Origin: Novilysobacter selenitireducens
GTDB lineage: Bacteria; Pseudomonadota; Gammaproteobacteria; Xanthomonadales; Xanthomonadaceae
Length of the DNA stretch: 64,000 nucleotides
Direction of reading: 5' to 3'
Assembly: GCF_020026895.1 (NCBI RefSeq)
Contig: NZ_JAINZW010000002.1
Location: 248,001-312,000, forward strand
Below are positions 1-9,782 of the stretch, piece by piece (position 1 is the stretch's first letter; each line of letters begins with the position of its first letter). Made by a program: the position numbers and the translations under genes. Under the pieces are notes generated by a model. The model had not been told where the DNA came from and did not search any database. It worked only from the letters and a program-made list of their open reading frames with translations.

Positions 1-354
1 ATCACCGATGACAACCGCCACCTGCTGCGCTCGGACTACGAAGCACGTACGAAGGACGAGTTGCCGGTGCTGGTGCGCTGGTTCGAAGGCATTGATCCGC
101 CTGTGGCCGAGTACCTCATCGTCATCCTCTACAGCCGCGACCAGCTGGCGAAGGAAGGGACCGACATCGACGCCGACTGGGGCGTGGTCGGCTGCATGTA
201 TACCGCCGAGCCGGAGGAAACCCCGATGGCGCCGATCACGATGCTGCGTAACGCGTTGGGCGTGGAGGAGGGCGGCTCCGGCGTGCCGCTGGACCGCGAG
301 GACTACGCGCGGAGCGTGGCGTTCTGGCGCACGCACGCCAACTGGCGGGGGTAG
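1..354 (+). CDS. DUF3228 family protein, C-terminal part (cut by window edge)
   Basis: The reading frame is open to the left edge, so only the last 117 residues are present. The fragment resembles the DUF3228 family, cytoplasmic proteins of about 190-200 residues with no known function. Recognisable blocks are VRWFEGIDPP, YLIVILYSRDQL, WGVVGCMYTAEPEE and RNALGVEEGGSG, ending in HANW. There is no membrane segment or obvious catalytic motif in the part visible. The family call rests on recalled consensus blocks; the true start lies outside the window. Confidence 0.75.
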   Translation: MTDDNRHLLRSDYEARTKDELPVLVRWFEGIDPPVAEYLIVILYSRDQLAKEGTDIDADWGVVGCMYTAEPEETPMAPITMLRNALGVEEGGSGVPLDREDYARSVAFWRTHANWRG

Positions 355-419
355 TCCGGCCTCCACGCTCTGCGCGGTCCGGAGTAGCCGGACTGGCCGC
401 GGCGAGTTGACATGGATCA

Positions 420-995
420 ATGGTGGTCGGGACTGGAGGGGGCACGCTGGCAGAGTTCTCCCTCCAGGATGCTTCCGTGGACGCCAGCACGCCGTTCCGC
501 TATCCGCGCCGGGTCCGATGGGTCCACTGGCTGAGCGTGGCGCTCGTAGCGCTGGCGTACCTGACCGCCGAGTCCGCCGAATCGCTGGACGGCGGCGGGG
601 CCGGCGCGTGGCACGTACTGGCCGGCCTCGCGCTGCTCCTTCTGTTCGTCCCCCGGCTGCTGGTCCGGATCGGCGCCGGCCATGCGCCCTCGACACGGTC
701 GGCATTCGAGGCGTGGTCGGCGCGCCTGGTGCACCTCGCGCTGTTGCTCTTCGTGGTGGTGCAGCCGCTGTTGGGCATTCTCTCGGTGTGGGCGGAAGGC
801 CAGGCCCTGCCTGTCCCGTTTACCGGGTGGGAAGTGGGTCCATGGTTAATGCCCAGCGAGGCCTGGGGTGACGTGCTGGAAGACCTGCATGAGGACGTGG
901 GCAACGCGTTCTACGCGGTCATCGCCCTCCACGCGCTGGCGTCCTTGTGGCACCAGTTCATCCGGAGGGACGGCGTGCTGCGTCGTATGTGGTGA
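420..995 (+). CDS. Cytochrome b561-type membrane protein
   Basis: A 191-residue integral membrane protein of the bacterial cytochrome b561 family, which passes electrons between quinol or other donors and periplasmic acceptors through two b hemes. Four hydrophobic segments are visible. Candidate heme-ligand histidines lie in VHWLS (segment 1), AWHVLAG (segment 2) and in the last segment (DLHEDVGN and ALHALASLWH). The start at 420 has no good ribosome site. A GTG at 477 is preceded by CCAGGATGCTTCC and begins just before FRYPRRVRW, where family members often start, so it is a credible alternative. It is not obviously in an operon. Confidence 0.8.
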   Translation: MVVGTGGGTLAEFSLQDASVDASTPFRYPRRVRWVHWLSVALVALAYLTAESAESLDGGGAGAWHVLAGLALLLLFVPRLLVRIGAGHAPSTRSAFEAWSARLVHLALLLFVVVQPLLGILSVWAEGQALPVPFTGWEVGPWLMPSEAWGDVLEDLHEDVGNAFYAVIALHALASLWHQFIRRDGVLRRMW

Positions 996-1087
996 CGCAC
1001 TTCGCGGTCACGCATCAGGGGCGTGACCTTGCCGGTGCGTGGACGCGCACTGGTCTACGGTGCACGTCCCCCAGTGGAGGACCGACC

Positions 1088-1282
1088 ATGACGACTTCCC
1101 CCAAAGACGACGCGCGCGTATCCGACAAGCCACGCAGGCCGGACCCGTCTGGCAAAGACGACACCGCGCCCAACCCGCGCGAGGGACTCGACCGCGAAGT
1201 CGGCGATCTCGAGGATGCGGACGCTGTCGAGCAGGACGGCGCGTTGCCAGGTCGCGTTGGCGGTGGTTTGGCCGGCGGCTGA
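1088..1282 (+). CDS. Small charged hypothetical protein
   Basis: A 64-residue, highly polar protein rich in Asp, Lys, Arg and Pro, ending in a Gly-rich tail (GRVGGGLAGG). It has no membrane segment or cysteine and looks intrinsically disordered. The start is supported by AGTGGAGG seven bases upstream of ATG. I do not recognise a family. The ribosome site and a composition matching a real soluble peptide argue for a gene, but its shortness limits confidence. It sits between the cytochrome b561 gene and the exported amidohydrolase. Confidence 0.5.
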   Translation: MTTSPKDDARVSDKPRRPDPSGKDDTAPNPREGLDREVGDLEDADAVEQDGALPGRVGGGLAGG

Positions 1283-1461
1283 GGGGCGCCCGCGAGGCCC
1301 AGGTGCGTTCAGCGCTGGGTCTCGCGGTCCTGCGCCCGCTGGACGGCTTTGAAGCGGTGGCAGCAACGCCGTGGGCCGCAGCGAGAGCCGCCGGCCGGCC
1401 GCTGGGCGTGAGTACTTGGGTCCGCGTTACCCTTCCGGTCCCACGATCACAGGACCCGGTC

Positions 1462-2307
1462 ATGCGACGTTTGTTCACGCTCGCCCTCCTGCTGGCTGCA
1501 ACGGCGCCCGCCCATGCACAGCCGCGCGTGTTCGACATGCACGTGCACCTGCGTGATGGCGCGGCGTCGGCCGAGTCGTTCGAGGCGCGACAGGTGGACG
1601 ACGATGTCGACCTGGGCGCCTACGGCGCCATGTGGTTCGGCGGCCCGCACCAGGCGCTCGAGGGGCAACTGCAGCAGGTGCGTGCGGGCAACGACCGCAT
1701 CATCGCGCTGGCAGCGGCCAACCCGAAGGTGCTGCCGATCGCCACCGTCCACCCCTACGACGGCGAAGCCGCGTTGGCCGAGCTGGCACGCGTGGCCGGG
1801 CAGGGCGTCAAGGTGCTGAAGATCCATCCGCATACGCAGCGCTTCGACCTGGCCGACCCGCGCGTGTTGGCGGTGGCGAGGCGTGCGGGCGAACTGGGCA
1901 TGGTGGTGCTGACGGACAACGCCGGCATCGTCGCCGACGACACCGAGGACCTGTTCAATCTCGCCCTTCGCGCGCCGTACACGCAGTTCGTCTTCGCCCA
2001 CATCGGCGGGCTGGATTTCCGTTTCTGGAACGTACTGGCGCTGGCGCGCACGGCCGAAGGCGTCTTCGCCGAAAACATCCACTTCGACATTTCCGCCATC
2101 GTGGTGCTGATGGCGGACGCGCCGATCGAGGACGAGTTCGTCTGGACGCTGCGCAACGTCGGCATCGACCGCATCCTGCTCGGCTCAGACCACCCGCAGC
2201 TGTCGTTGGCCGACACGGTCGACGCACTGGAGCGCCTTGGCCTGACACCGGAAGAGACGGCGAAGATCCGCTGGGGCAACGCGCAGCGGCTGTTCGGACT
2301 GCAGTGA
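1462..2307 (+). CDS. Exported amidohydrolase (amidohydrolase_2, TIM barrel)
   Basis: 281 residues with a clear Sec signal peptide (MRRLFTLALLLAATAPAHAQ), so the enzyme should act in the periplasm. After the signal, FDMHVHL gives the HxH metal motif on the first barrel strand. KILKIHPH-like (VLKIHPHTQ), VFAHIGG and LLGSDHPQL supply the later histidines and the metal-binding Asp typical of amidohydrolase_2 enzymes (decarboxylases or lactonases of the ACMSD type). The start is the ATG that begins the signal peptide. The substrate cannot be read from sequence. An exported member of this mostly cytoplasmic family is slightly unusual. Confidence 0.8.
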   Translation: MRRLFTLALLLAATAPAHAQPRVFDMHVHLRDGAASAESFEARQVDDDVDLGAYGAMWFGGPHQALEGQLQQVRAGNDRIIALAAANPKVLPIATVHPYDGEAALAELARVAGQGVKVLKIHPHTQRFDLADPRVLAVARRAGELGMVVLTDNAGIVADDTEDLFNLALRAPYTQFVFAHIGGLDFRFWNVLALARTAEGVFAENIHFDISAIVVLMADAPIEDEFVWTLRNVGIDRILLGSDHPQLSLADTVDALERLGLTPEETAKIRWGNAQRLFGLQ

Positions 2308-2371
2308 CCCGGCACCGCCCTGAATCGGAGGGTTAGAGCGTCCGACCGGATGACCGACCAGGAGACGAGCA

Positions 2372-2863
2372 ATGAAGATCGAAGGCTCATGCCACTGCGG
2401 CAAGGTCCGCTTCAGCTGCGAGGCGTACGCACCGGTGCCGTTCCTCCACTGCTACTGCTCGATCTGCCGGAAGACCGCCGGCGGCAGCGGCAGTGCAATC
2501 AACCTCGGAGCACGCGCCGACACGCTGGAGGTTGAAGGGCGCGAGCATCTGGGTGTGTACCGCGCACGTATCGCCGAGGAGGACGGCGGGTGCCGCGTCA
2601 GTTCGGGCCAGCGGCACTTCTGCACCGGGTGCGGCAGCGCGCTGTGGTTGTTCGACCCGGAGTGGCCGGAGCTGGTGCATCCGCATGCGTCGGCCATCGA
2701 CACACCGCTGCCGGAGGCACCGGAGCGGGTCCACATGCTGCTGGACTCGAAGGCGAACTGGGTGCGGGTACCCGAGGGGCCAGGAGACGTGCACGTGGAC
2801 GGTTTCCCCGAGGAGTCGCTGGAAGACTGGCATCGCCGGCACGGCCTGCTCGACGGCGGCTGA
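2372..2863 (+). CDS. GFA family zinc protein (glutathione-dependent formaldehyde-activating-like)
   Basis: 163 residues of the GFA/CENP-V fold. The zinc motifs are in place: GSCHCGKVRF at residues 5-14, CYCSICRK near 29-36, and FCTGCGSALW in the middle. The prototype binds glutathione and promotes S-hydroxymethylglutathione formation, but most members are uncharacterised, so a role in formaldehyde handling is only possible. The start follows a strong AGGAGACGAGCA ribosome site. The C-terminal half (DVHVDGFPEESLEDW) is typical of family members that end with a short acidic extension. Confidence 0.85.
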   Translation: MKIEGSCHCGKVRFSCEAYAPVPFLHCYCSICRKTAGGSGSAINLGARADTLEVEGREHLGVYRARIAEEDGGCRVSSGQRHFCTGCGSALWLFDPEWPELVHPHASAIDTPLPEAPERVHMLLDSKANWVRVPEGPGDVHVDGFPEESLEDWHRRHGLLDGG

Positions 2864-2988
2864 CGCGGCTGATCCGGCCCGACGGGGTCATGCCCGGGGG
2901 CCATGTGCCGTTGCCTGGACCTGGTCGATCACGCAGCCGAAACCGGGGCTGCGCGAAGCTCGCCGGGTAGCCCTCCCAGGAGACTGCC

Positions 2989-3522
2989 GTGTCCGAGACA
3001 TCGCTTCTGACCGGCGAGCTGTCCAACAGCAAGGTTGCCGCCGTATTCGACAACGCGTCGCTCGCGCGCCAAGCCGCGGATGCGGTCGCCGAATCGCTCT
3101 CGCTGGGTCCGGCCCAGGTGCAGCTGGTCACGCCCGACGAGCCGCACCCGGGACGAAAACTCGAACCCGAAACCCGCGGCATCTGGCGGACCATCGTCGT
3201 AGCGCACGTGAGGCTCGGCATCGCCGGTGCGGTGGTCGGCCTGCTCGGATTCGCCGCGCTGTATGCGATGGGGATCCCCTTCATTGTGAGCTCGCCCATC
3301 GCGGCGGCGTTGGTCATGCTGTTCTTCGGAGCGGTTGCGGGGCTGATGCTGGGCGGACTCGTCTCGCTTCGTCCCGACCATGACCGCTACGTTGAGGCCA
3401 CGCGCGATGCCATGTCAGAGGGCCGCACCACGGTGGTCGTGCATGCATTCTCCGCCGCCCAGCGGGATCAGGCCGCAGAGCTGCTGCGCGCACGCGGGGG
3501 CGAGGTGGCGTCCACCCTTTAG
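2989..3522 (+). CDS. Two-TM membrane protein, possible general-stress type
   Basis: 177 residues. The N-terminal 60 residues are soluble (VAAVFDNASLARQAADAV suggests a small alpha/beta domain of the kind seen in 'general stress protein 17M-like' N termini). Two adjacent hydrophobic helices span roughly residues 72-95 and 103-126, and a short soluble tail follows (TTVVVHAFSAAQRDQAAELL), reminiscent of a second copy of the same fold. The start is GTG, chosen because CAGGAGACTGCC precedes it. It probably sits in the inner membrane. The exact family is uncertain. Confidence 0.65.
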   Translation: MSETSLLTGELSNSKVAAVFDNASLARQAADAVAESLSLGPAQVQLVTPDEPHPGRKLEPETRGIWRTIVVAHVRLGIAGAVVGLLGFAALYAMGIPFIVSSPIAAALVMLFFGAVAGLMLGGLVSLRPDHDRYVEATRDAMSEGRTTVVVHAFSAAQRDQAAELLRARGGEVASTL

Positions 3523-3552
3523 TACGCCCCAGACCCGCTCCCCTCGGACGGC

Positions 3553-4170
3553 TCAGGTACGCGGCGTCGCCGCGGGCAGTTGCCAGCCGTAACGCATGGC
3601 CATGAACCGCAGCGCGAAGCACGCAACTGCGCCACCCACCGCCACCGGCGTGGCCGGCAGCGACAGCGCGTCGCCGCAGACCACGATGGCCGCGCCCAGC
3701 AGCGCGGCGACGGCGTACAGCTCGCGCTGCAGCACGCCGGGCACCTGCATCACGAGCACGTCGCGCACCATGCCGCCGCCGATGCCGGTGAGCACACCCA
3801 GCATCACCGCGCCCACCGGGCCGACGCCGTAGGCCAACGCCTTGCCGGCACCGATCACCGCGAATAGCCCGAGTCCGATGGCATCGAACAGCTGCACCGG
3901 ATTGCGCAGGCGTTCGATCGTCTCGGAGCGGTAGAACGTCGCCAGGCCGGCCAGTGCGGAGATCGCGAGGTAGCGCCAGTCCACCAGCGCGACCGGCGGC
4001 GTGGCGCCGAGCATGGTGTCGCGGGCGATGCCGCCGGCGGTCGCCGCAGCGAAGGCCAGGACCAGCACGCCGAACAGGTCCAGGCCCTTGCGTGCGCCCG
4101 CTGTCGCGCCGCTGATCGCGAACGCGAACGTGCCGATGAAATCGATGGCGGTGACGAAACCGGAGTACAT
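3553..4170 (-). CDS. TRIC/UPF0126 family membrane channel or transporter
   Basis: 205 residues with about seven hydrophobic segments and the family's duplicated pattern: DFIGTFAFAISGATAG near the N terminus and DAIGLGLFAVIGAGKAL in the second half. Each repeat is followed by a GGG(I/M)xRD signature (TAGGIARDTMLG, TGIGGGMVRDVL). Prokaryotic TRIC proteins conduct potassium; the E. coli relative YicG was linked to glycine uptake. The start at 4170 gives the usual family length. An ATG at 4233 would add 21 residues rich in Gly and Pro and place the start 6 bases after the upstream cyclase, so co-transcription is likely. Confidence 0.85.
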   Translation of the reverse strand: MYSGFVTAIDFIGTFAFAISGATAGARKGLDLFGVLVLAFAAATAGGIARDTMLGATPPVALVDWRYLAISALAGLATFYRSETIERLRNPVQLFDAIGLGLFAVIGAGKALAYGVGPVGAVMLGVLTGIGGGMVRDVLVMQVPGVLQRELYAVAALLGAAIVVCGDALSLPATPVAVGGAVACFALRFMAMRYGWQLPAATPRT

Positions 4171-4239
4171 GGCGGGGCCGGGCAGGGCGGCGGGGTGGCC
4201 CGGCATCGTACCGGAGCCATTGCGCCACGCCATTGGCGG

Positions 4240-5349
<1,110 letters not shown>

Positions 5350-5519
5350 CCGAACCCTCGCTGGGCGCCCGCGTGGGTGCCTCGCCGGAAGTATCGGCAG
5401 CGGCGGCGTGGACTTGACTGGACGCGTTCACCGCGCAAGCGCAGGCCGTGACCCGGCGAGGCCGTCCGCTTAACAGGGGCTCCGGTAGGGTGCCTGTCCC
5501 TTGCCTGCAGGCGATCGCC

Positions 5520-6527
5520 ATGAACACACCTGTCTACCGCCGTGCCCGCTACGCCCGTCGCGGCCCAGTGCCCCACGAGCTCGTGCAGGTCGAGGACTTC
5601 ACGCCGCCCCCGCTGGAGGCGGGCCAGGTGCGCGTCGAAGTGCTGGCCGCGCCGATCAACCCGTCCGACCTCATGACGATCACCGGCGACTACGGGCAGC
5701 TGCCGCCTTTGCCGGCGGTGGGCGGCAACGAAGGGGTGGGGCGGGTAGTTGAAGCCGCACCAGGCCTCGATGCGATCCGCGAAGGCCAGCGGGTGCTGCT
5801 GCCGGTGGGCATCGGCACCTGGGCCACGCATGTGACCGCGCGGGCCGACGCACTGGTCCCGCTGCCGGATGCCGGCGACCCCGTGCAGCTGTCGATGCTG
5901 GCGATCAACCCGCCCACCGCGGCGCTGCTGCTGCAGGACATCGTCGACCTGCAGCCGGGCGAATGGGTCATCCAGAACGCCGCCAACTCGGCTGTCGGCG
6001 GTTACGTGGTGCAGTTGGCGAAGGCGCGCGGCCTGCGCACCGTCAACGTGGTGCGCCGCGAGGCGGCCTGCGCGCAGGTAGCCGGAGGCGCCGATGCGGT
6101 GCTGGTCGATGGCGATGACCTGGCCGAGCGCGTCCGCGGCGCAACGGACGGCGCGAAGATCCGGCTGGGCATCGATGCGGTCGGTGGCGCCGCGACGGAC
6201 CGGCTGGCGCAGGCGCTGGCCCCCGGCGGCACCGTGGTCAATTACGGCGCCATGGGCGGCGGCGCGTGCGAACTCTCGCCCCTGGCGTTGATCTTCCGGG
6301 GCATCACGCTGCGCGGTTTCTGGCTGGCGCGGTGGTTCGAGCAGTCCACGGCCCCGCAGCGTGCCGAGCTGTTCGGCGCGCTGGCGCGGCAAATCATCGA
6401 GGGCACGTTGCATGCGCCGGTGGCGCACCGCTTCGGATTGGATGCAATCTCCGACGCGCTCACGGCCGCCTCCCAGGGCGGCCGCGGCGGCAAGATCGTG
6501 CTGGTGCCCAACGGCGACCCCGCTTAG
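5520..6527 (+). CDS. Zinc-independent MDR-family reductase (enoyl-thioester/quinone reductase-like)
   Basis: 335 residues of the medium-chain dehydrogenase/reductase superfamily. AAPINPSDLMTITGDYG in the N-terminal GroES-like domain and QNAANSAVGGYVVQLAKA in the Rossmann domain closely resemble the mitochondrial 2-enoyl thioester reductase (ETR/MECR) branch, which reduces enoyl thioesters with NADPH. The usual zinc-ligand cysteines of alcohol dehydrogenases are absent. It is cytoplasmic. The start is the ATG of MNTPVYRRARY; an upstream in-frame GTG region is low quality. It is divergent from the cyclase upstream and convergent with the alkene reductase. The substrate is not determined by sequence. 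Confidence 0.8.
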   Translation: MNTPVYRRARYARRGPVPHELVQVEDFTPPPLEAGQVRVEVLAAPINPSDLMTITGDYGQLPPLPAVGGNEGVGRVVEAAPGLDAIREGQRVLLPVGIGTWATHVTARADALVPLPDAGDPVQLSMLAINPPTAALLLQDIVDLQPGEWVIQNAANSAVGGYVVQLAKARGLRTVNVVRREAACAQVAGGADAVLVDGDDLAERVRGATDGAKIRLGIDAVGGAATDRLAQALAPGGTVVNYGAMGGGACELSPLALIFRGITLRGFWLARWFEQSTAPQRAELFGALARQIIEGTLHAPVAHRFGLDAISDALTAASQGGRGGKIVLVPNGDPA

Positions 6528-6584
6528 GGCTGGGCGCGGGGACAACACGGCGGGGGCGTTGCCCCGGCCGGCATCGTCCGTGCG

Positions 6585-7694
6585 TCAGGCGGCGCTTGTG
6601 GCGTCCTCCAGCGTCGGATAGTCGGTGTACCCCTTGGCACCGCCGCCATAGAACGTGTCGGAGTCCGGCGTGTTGAGCGGCGCGTCCTGCTCCAGTCGCG
6701 CCACGAGGTCGGGATTGGCCAGGTACGGCACGCCGAACGCCACCGCATCAGCCTGCTGCGAGGCCACCGCGTCGAGCGCCATCGCCCGGTCGTAGCCGTT
6801 GTTGACGATCCACGCACCGCTGAAGCGGCGGCGCAGCGCGGGGTAGTCGAACGGCGCGACATTGCGGTCACCACCCGTCGCACCCTCGATCACGTGGACG
6901 TAGGCGATGCCGAGCGTGTCCAGTCGCTCCACCGCGCGCTCGAACAGCGGCTGCGGGTCGCTGTCGCGCAGGTCACCGGCCGGGGTCACCGGCGACAGGC
7001 GCACGCCCACGCGGCCCGCGCCGATCTCGTCCGCGACTGCCTTGACCACCTCGAACAGGAACCGCGTGCGGTTCTCGATGCTGCCGCCGTAGGCATCGTC
7101 GCGGTGGTTGGCGCCGTCGCGCAGGAACTGGTCGATCAGGTAGCCGTTGGCGCCGTGGATTTCCACGCCGTCGAAGCCCGCATCGATGGCGTTGCGTGCC
7201 GCCGTCCGGAACTCGGCGACCACGCCCGGGATTTCCTCCAGCGCGAGTGCGCGCGGTTCGGACACGTCCACGAAGCCGTCGGCGGTAAAGGTCTTCGCAT
7301 TGGCGCGAATGGCGCTGGGTGCCACCGGCTGCACGCCCTCGGGCAACAGGCTGGTGTGCGAAATGCGACCCACATGCCACAGCTGGACCACGATGCGCCC
7401 GCCTTCGGCATGCACGGCGTCGGTGACCGCCCGCCATCCTGCGACCTGTTCCGGCGTGTAGATGCCCGGCGTGTCGAGGTAACCCTGCGCGCCGCGGCTG
7501 ACCTGGGTGGCCTCGGTGATGATGAGGCCGGCGCCGGCGCGCTGGGCGTAGTACTCCGCGGCCAGTGGCGACGGAACCAGCCCGGCTCCTGCGCGGTTGC
7601 GGGTCAGCGGCGCCATGACGACGCGGTTGGCCAGCGCCAGGTCGCCGAAGCGCGCCGGCGAGAACAGGGTCGGGGTGGAGGATGCGTTGGCCAT
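6585..7694 (-). CDS. Old yellow enzyme family alkene reductase (NemA-like)
   Basis: 369 residues, the normal length for NemA/OYE flavoproteins. FMN-barrel motifs are clear: RVVMAPLTRNRA near the N terminus, VQLWHVGRISH, EIHGANGYLIDQFLRDG and AYGGSIENRTRF, with the C-terminal ADAVAFGVPYLANPDL. These enzymes use NAD(P)H to reduce activated alkenes, nitroesters and N-ethylmaleimide in the cytoplasm. The start at MANASSTPTLFSPAR matches family N termini. It is divergently placed to the dioxygenase-like gene at 7909, with about 215 bases between them that may hold both promoters. Confidence 0.9.
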   Translation of the reverse strand: MANASSTPTLFSPARFGDLALANRVVMAPLTRNRAGAGLVPSPLAAEYYAQRAGAGLIITEATQVSRGAQGYLDTPGIYTPEQVAGWRAVTDAVHAEGGRIVVQLWHVGRISHTSLLPEGVQPVAPSAIRANAKTFTADGFVDVSEPRALALEEIPGVVAEFRTAARNAIDAGFDGVEIHGANGYLIDQFLRDGANHRDDAYGGSIENRTRFLFEVVKAVADEIGAGRVGVRLSPVTPAGDLRDSDPQPLFERAVERLDTLGIAYVHVIEGATGGDRNVAPFDYPALRRRFSGAWIVNNGYDRAMALDAVASQQADAVAFGVPYLANPDLVARLEQDAPLNTPDSDTFYGGGAKGYTDYPTLEDATSAA

Positions 7695-7908
7695 GGGGGC
7701 TCCTGTCGAAAGTGGGCAGTGCGGCGGGCCGGCAACCGTCGGCTCACGGGATACGGCGGACTGCAGACCTTGGGGCCGCGGCGGGCGCCACGACCGGCAC
7801 GGCGGGAACACTGCGTGCCAGTCGTGGGCACTCGGGCGCCGGGAGCCTTCATGCCCCGCTAGCGCGCGCTGTCCCAGCATGCGCCCGGACCCTCCATCGG
7901 CCATCGCC

Positions 7909-8772
7909 ATGCAGATGCCGCAACGCATGCCTGCCGCCTTCCTGGGCCACGGCAGCCCGATGAACGCGCTGGAGCGCAACCGCTATACCGAGGCGTGGCG
8001 TGCGTTCGGGGCAGCGGTGCCCCGGCCGCGGGCGATCCTGATGGTCTCGGCCCACTGGTACGTCAACGCCACCGCGGTGACGGCGATGGCGAGGCCCCGC
8101 ACCATCCACGATTTCTTCGGGTTCCCGCAGGCGCTGTTCGACATCGACTACCCGGCGCCCGGGCTGCCGGAGCTGGCCGAGGAGGTGGCCGACGCGGCCA
8201 GCCCGGACTATGTCGGCGCCGACCATGAGGGCTGGGGGCTGGACCATGGCGCGTGGTCGGTGCTGCTGCATGCATTCCCGCGGGCCGACGTGTCCGTGGT
8301 GCAGCTGTCGATCAATGCGGCGCAGCCGCCGGAGTACCACGTCGAACTGGGCGCGAAGCTGGCCTCCCTGCGCGAGCGCGGCGTGCTGCTGGTCGGCAGT
8401 GGCAACGTGGTCCACAACCTGCGGGCGATGGACCGGAACGCGCCGGACACCGGGTTCGACTGGGCGCGCCGGTTCAACGAGGGGGCGGTCGAAACAATGC
8501 TGGGGTCGCCCGGCGATGCGGCCGGGTTGATGCATCGCCCCGGTTTCCTGCAGGCGGCGCCCACGCCCGAACACTTCCTGCCACTGCTGTATATCGCCGG
8601 CTTCACCGCGCGCGTGGGCAGCGCCCCCAAGGTGCTGGTCGACGGGTATGCCTACGGGTCGCTGTCGATGACGTCGTTCGCGGTGGACGTGCCGTGTCCG
8701 GAGCTGGATGCCGCGCTGGCCGGCGCCCCGCCCCTGGGCAGCGATGCGCCGCCGGAAGACAGCAACCTGTAG
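7909..8772 (+). CDS. 4,5-DOPA extradiol dioxygenase-like protein (YgiD/LigB family)
   Basis: 287 residues of the LigB-type class III extradiol dioxygenase family. FLGHGSPMNAL near the N terminus, VSAHWYVN, ADHEGWGLDHGAWSVL and GSGNVVHNLR carry the histidines that bind the metal in YgiD and plant DOPA dioxygenases. The family opens DOPA or a related catechol; the physiological substrate here is unknown. Three in-frame ATGs occur at 7909, 7915 and 7927. None has a strong ribosome site, so the start is uncertain by up to six residues. It ends about 80 bases before the VOC gene on the same strand. Confidence 0.85.
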   Translation: MQMPQRMPAAFLGHGSPMNALERNRYTEAWRAFGAAVPRPRAILMVSAHWYVNATAVTAMARPRTIHDFFGFPQALFDIDYPAPGLPELAEEVADAASPDYVGADHEGWGLDHGAWSVLLHAFPRADVSVVQLSINAAQPPEYHVELGAKLASLRERGVLLVGSGNVVHNLRAMDRNAPDTGFDWARRFNEGAVETMLGSPGDAAGLMHRPGFLQAAPTPEHFLPLLYIAGFTARVGSAPKVLVDGYAYGSLSMTSFAVDVPCPELDAALAGAPPLGSDAPPEDSNL

Positions 8773-8854
8773 CCGCCACATGACCCGGCCGTGCCGTGTC
8801 GAACCGGCCGTCGCTGGGCCGTCGTTACGGCACCCACCCATGGAGGAGCCGCGC

Positions 8855-9775
8855 ATGTCCCTCGTCAAACCCATCACGCCGCATCTCTGGTTCGATACGC
8901 AGGCCCGCGAGGCGGCCGCGTTCTATTGCGGTCTGTTCCCGGATTCGGGCATCGATTCTGTGGTCACGCTCAAGTCGGACCACACGCCCACCGGCGACTG
9001 CGACGTCGTCGCATTCACCCTGCACGGCCAGCCGTTCATGGCGATCAGCGCAGGGCCGCTGTTCAAGTTCAATCCGTCGGTGTCGTTCTTCGTCAACTTC
9101 GACCCGTCGCGCGAGCCCGGTGCCGCGGCACGGCTCGACCGCACGTGGGCGGCGCTGATCGAGGGCGGGCAGGCGCTGATGCCGCTGGACGCGTACCCCT
9201 TCAGCAAGCGCTACGGCTGGGTACAGGACCGCTACGGCCTGTCGTGGCAGCTGATCCTCTCCGACCCTGACGGCGATCCGCGTCCGCCCATCGTGCCGTC
9301 GCTGCTGTTCACCGGCGAGGTGTGCGGCAAGGCCGAGGAAGCCGGCGCGTTCTACCGCTCGGTGTTCGACGGGTCGCAGGCGGGGCAGCTGGTGCGCTAC
9401 CCGGAAGGTTCCAGCCCCGACAAACCGGGCAGCGTGATGTTCTCCGACTTCCGGCTGGGTGACACGTGGTTCGCGGCGATGGACAGCGCGCACCCGCACG
9501 GCTTCGGCTTCAACGAGGCGATCTCCTTCGTCGTCACCTGTCGCGACCAGGACGAGATCGACCGCTACTGGGCACAGCTGTCCAGCGTGCCGGAGGCCGA
9601 ACAGTGCGGCTGGTGCAAGGACCGCTTCGGGGTGTCGTGGCAGGTCACGCCGGCAGTGCTGGACGAGCTGATGACGCGCGGCGACCGCGCCACCGTCGAC
9701 CGCGTCACGCGCGCGTTCCTGGAGATGCACAAGCTGGATGTCGCGGCGATCGAGAAGGCGGGTCGCGGCACCTGA
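8855..9775 (+). CDS. Double VOC-domain protein (PhnB/3-demethylubiquinone methyltransferase-like)
   Basis: 306 residues forming a tandem duplication of the PhnB-like VOC (glyoxalase/bleomycin-resistance) unit. The first copy is about residues 4-145 (TPHLWFDTQAREAAAFYCGLF ... DRYGLSWQL) and the second about 150-290 (PSLLFTGEVCGKAEEAGAFY ... DRFGVSWQV). Each ends in the same DR(Y/F)G(L/V)SWQ block, which supports an internal repeat. The database name '3-demethylubiquinone-9 3-methyltransferase' often attached to this family is not supported by any methyltransferase motif. The start follows GGAGGAGCCGCGC. The true reaction is unknown. Confidence 0.85.
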   Translation: MSLVKPITPHLWFDTQAREAAAFYCGLFPDSGIDSVVTLKSDHTPTGDCDVVAFTLHGQPFMAISAGPLFKFNPSVSFFVNFDPSREPGAAARLDRTWAALIEGGQALMPLDAYPFSKRYGWVQDRYGLSWQLILSDPDGDPRPPIVPSLLFTGEVCGKAEEAGAFYRSVFDGSQAGQLVRYPEGSSPDKPGSVMFSDFRLGDTWFAAMDSAHPHGFGFNEAISFVVTCRDQDEIDRYWAQLSSVPEAEQCGWCKDRFGVSWQVTPAVLDELMTRGDRATVDRVTRAFLEMHKLDVAAIEKAGRGT

Positions 9776-9782
9776 GTCGGCC

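Noticed and set aside
353-394. Inverted repeat AGTCCGGC / GCCGGACT just after the DUF3228 stop codon
   Set aside because: The loop is 26 bases, the stem only eight, and there is no T run. It is too weak to call a terminator at this GC content.
6553-6565. Short GGGGC-GTT-GCCCC hairpin between the MDR reductase and OYE genes
   Set aside because: A five-base stem in GC-rich DNA is expected by chance, and no T run follows.
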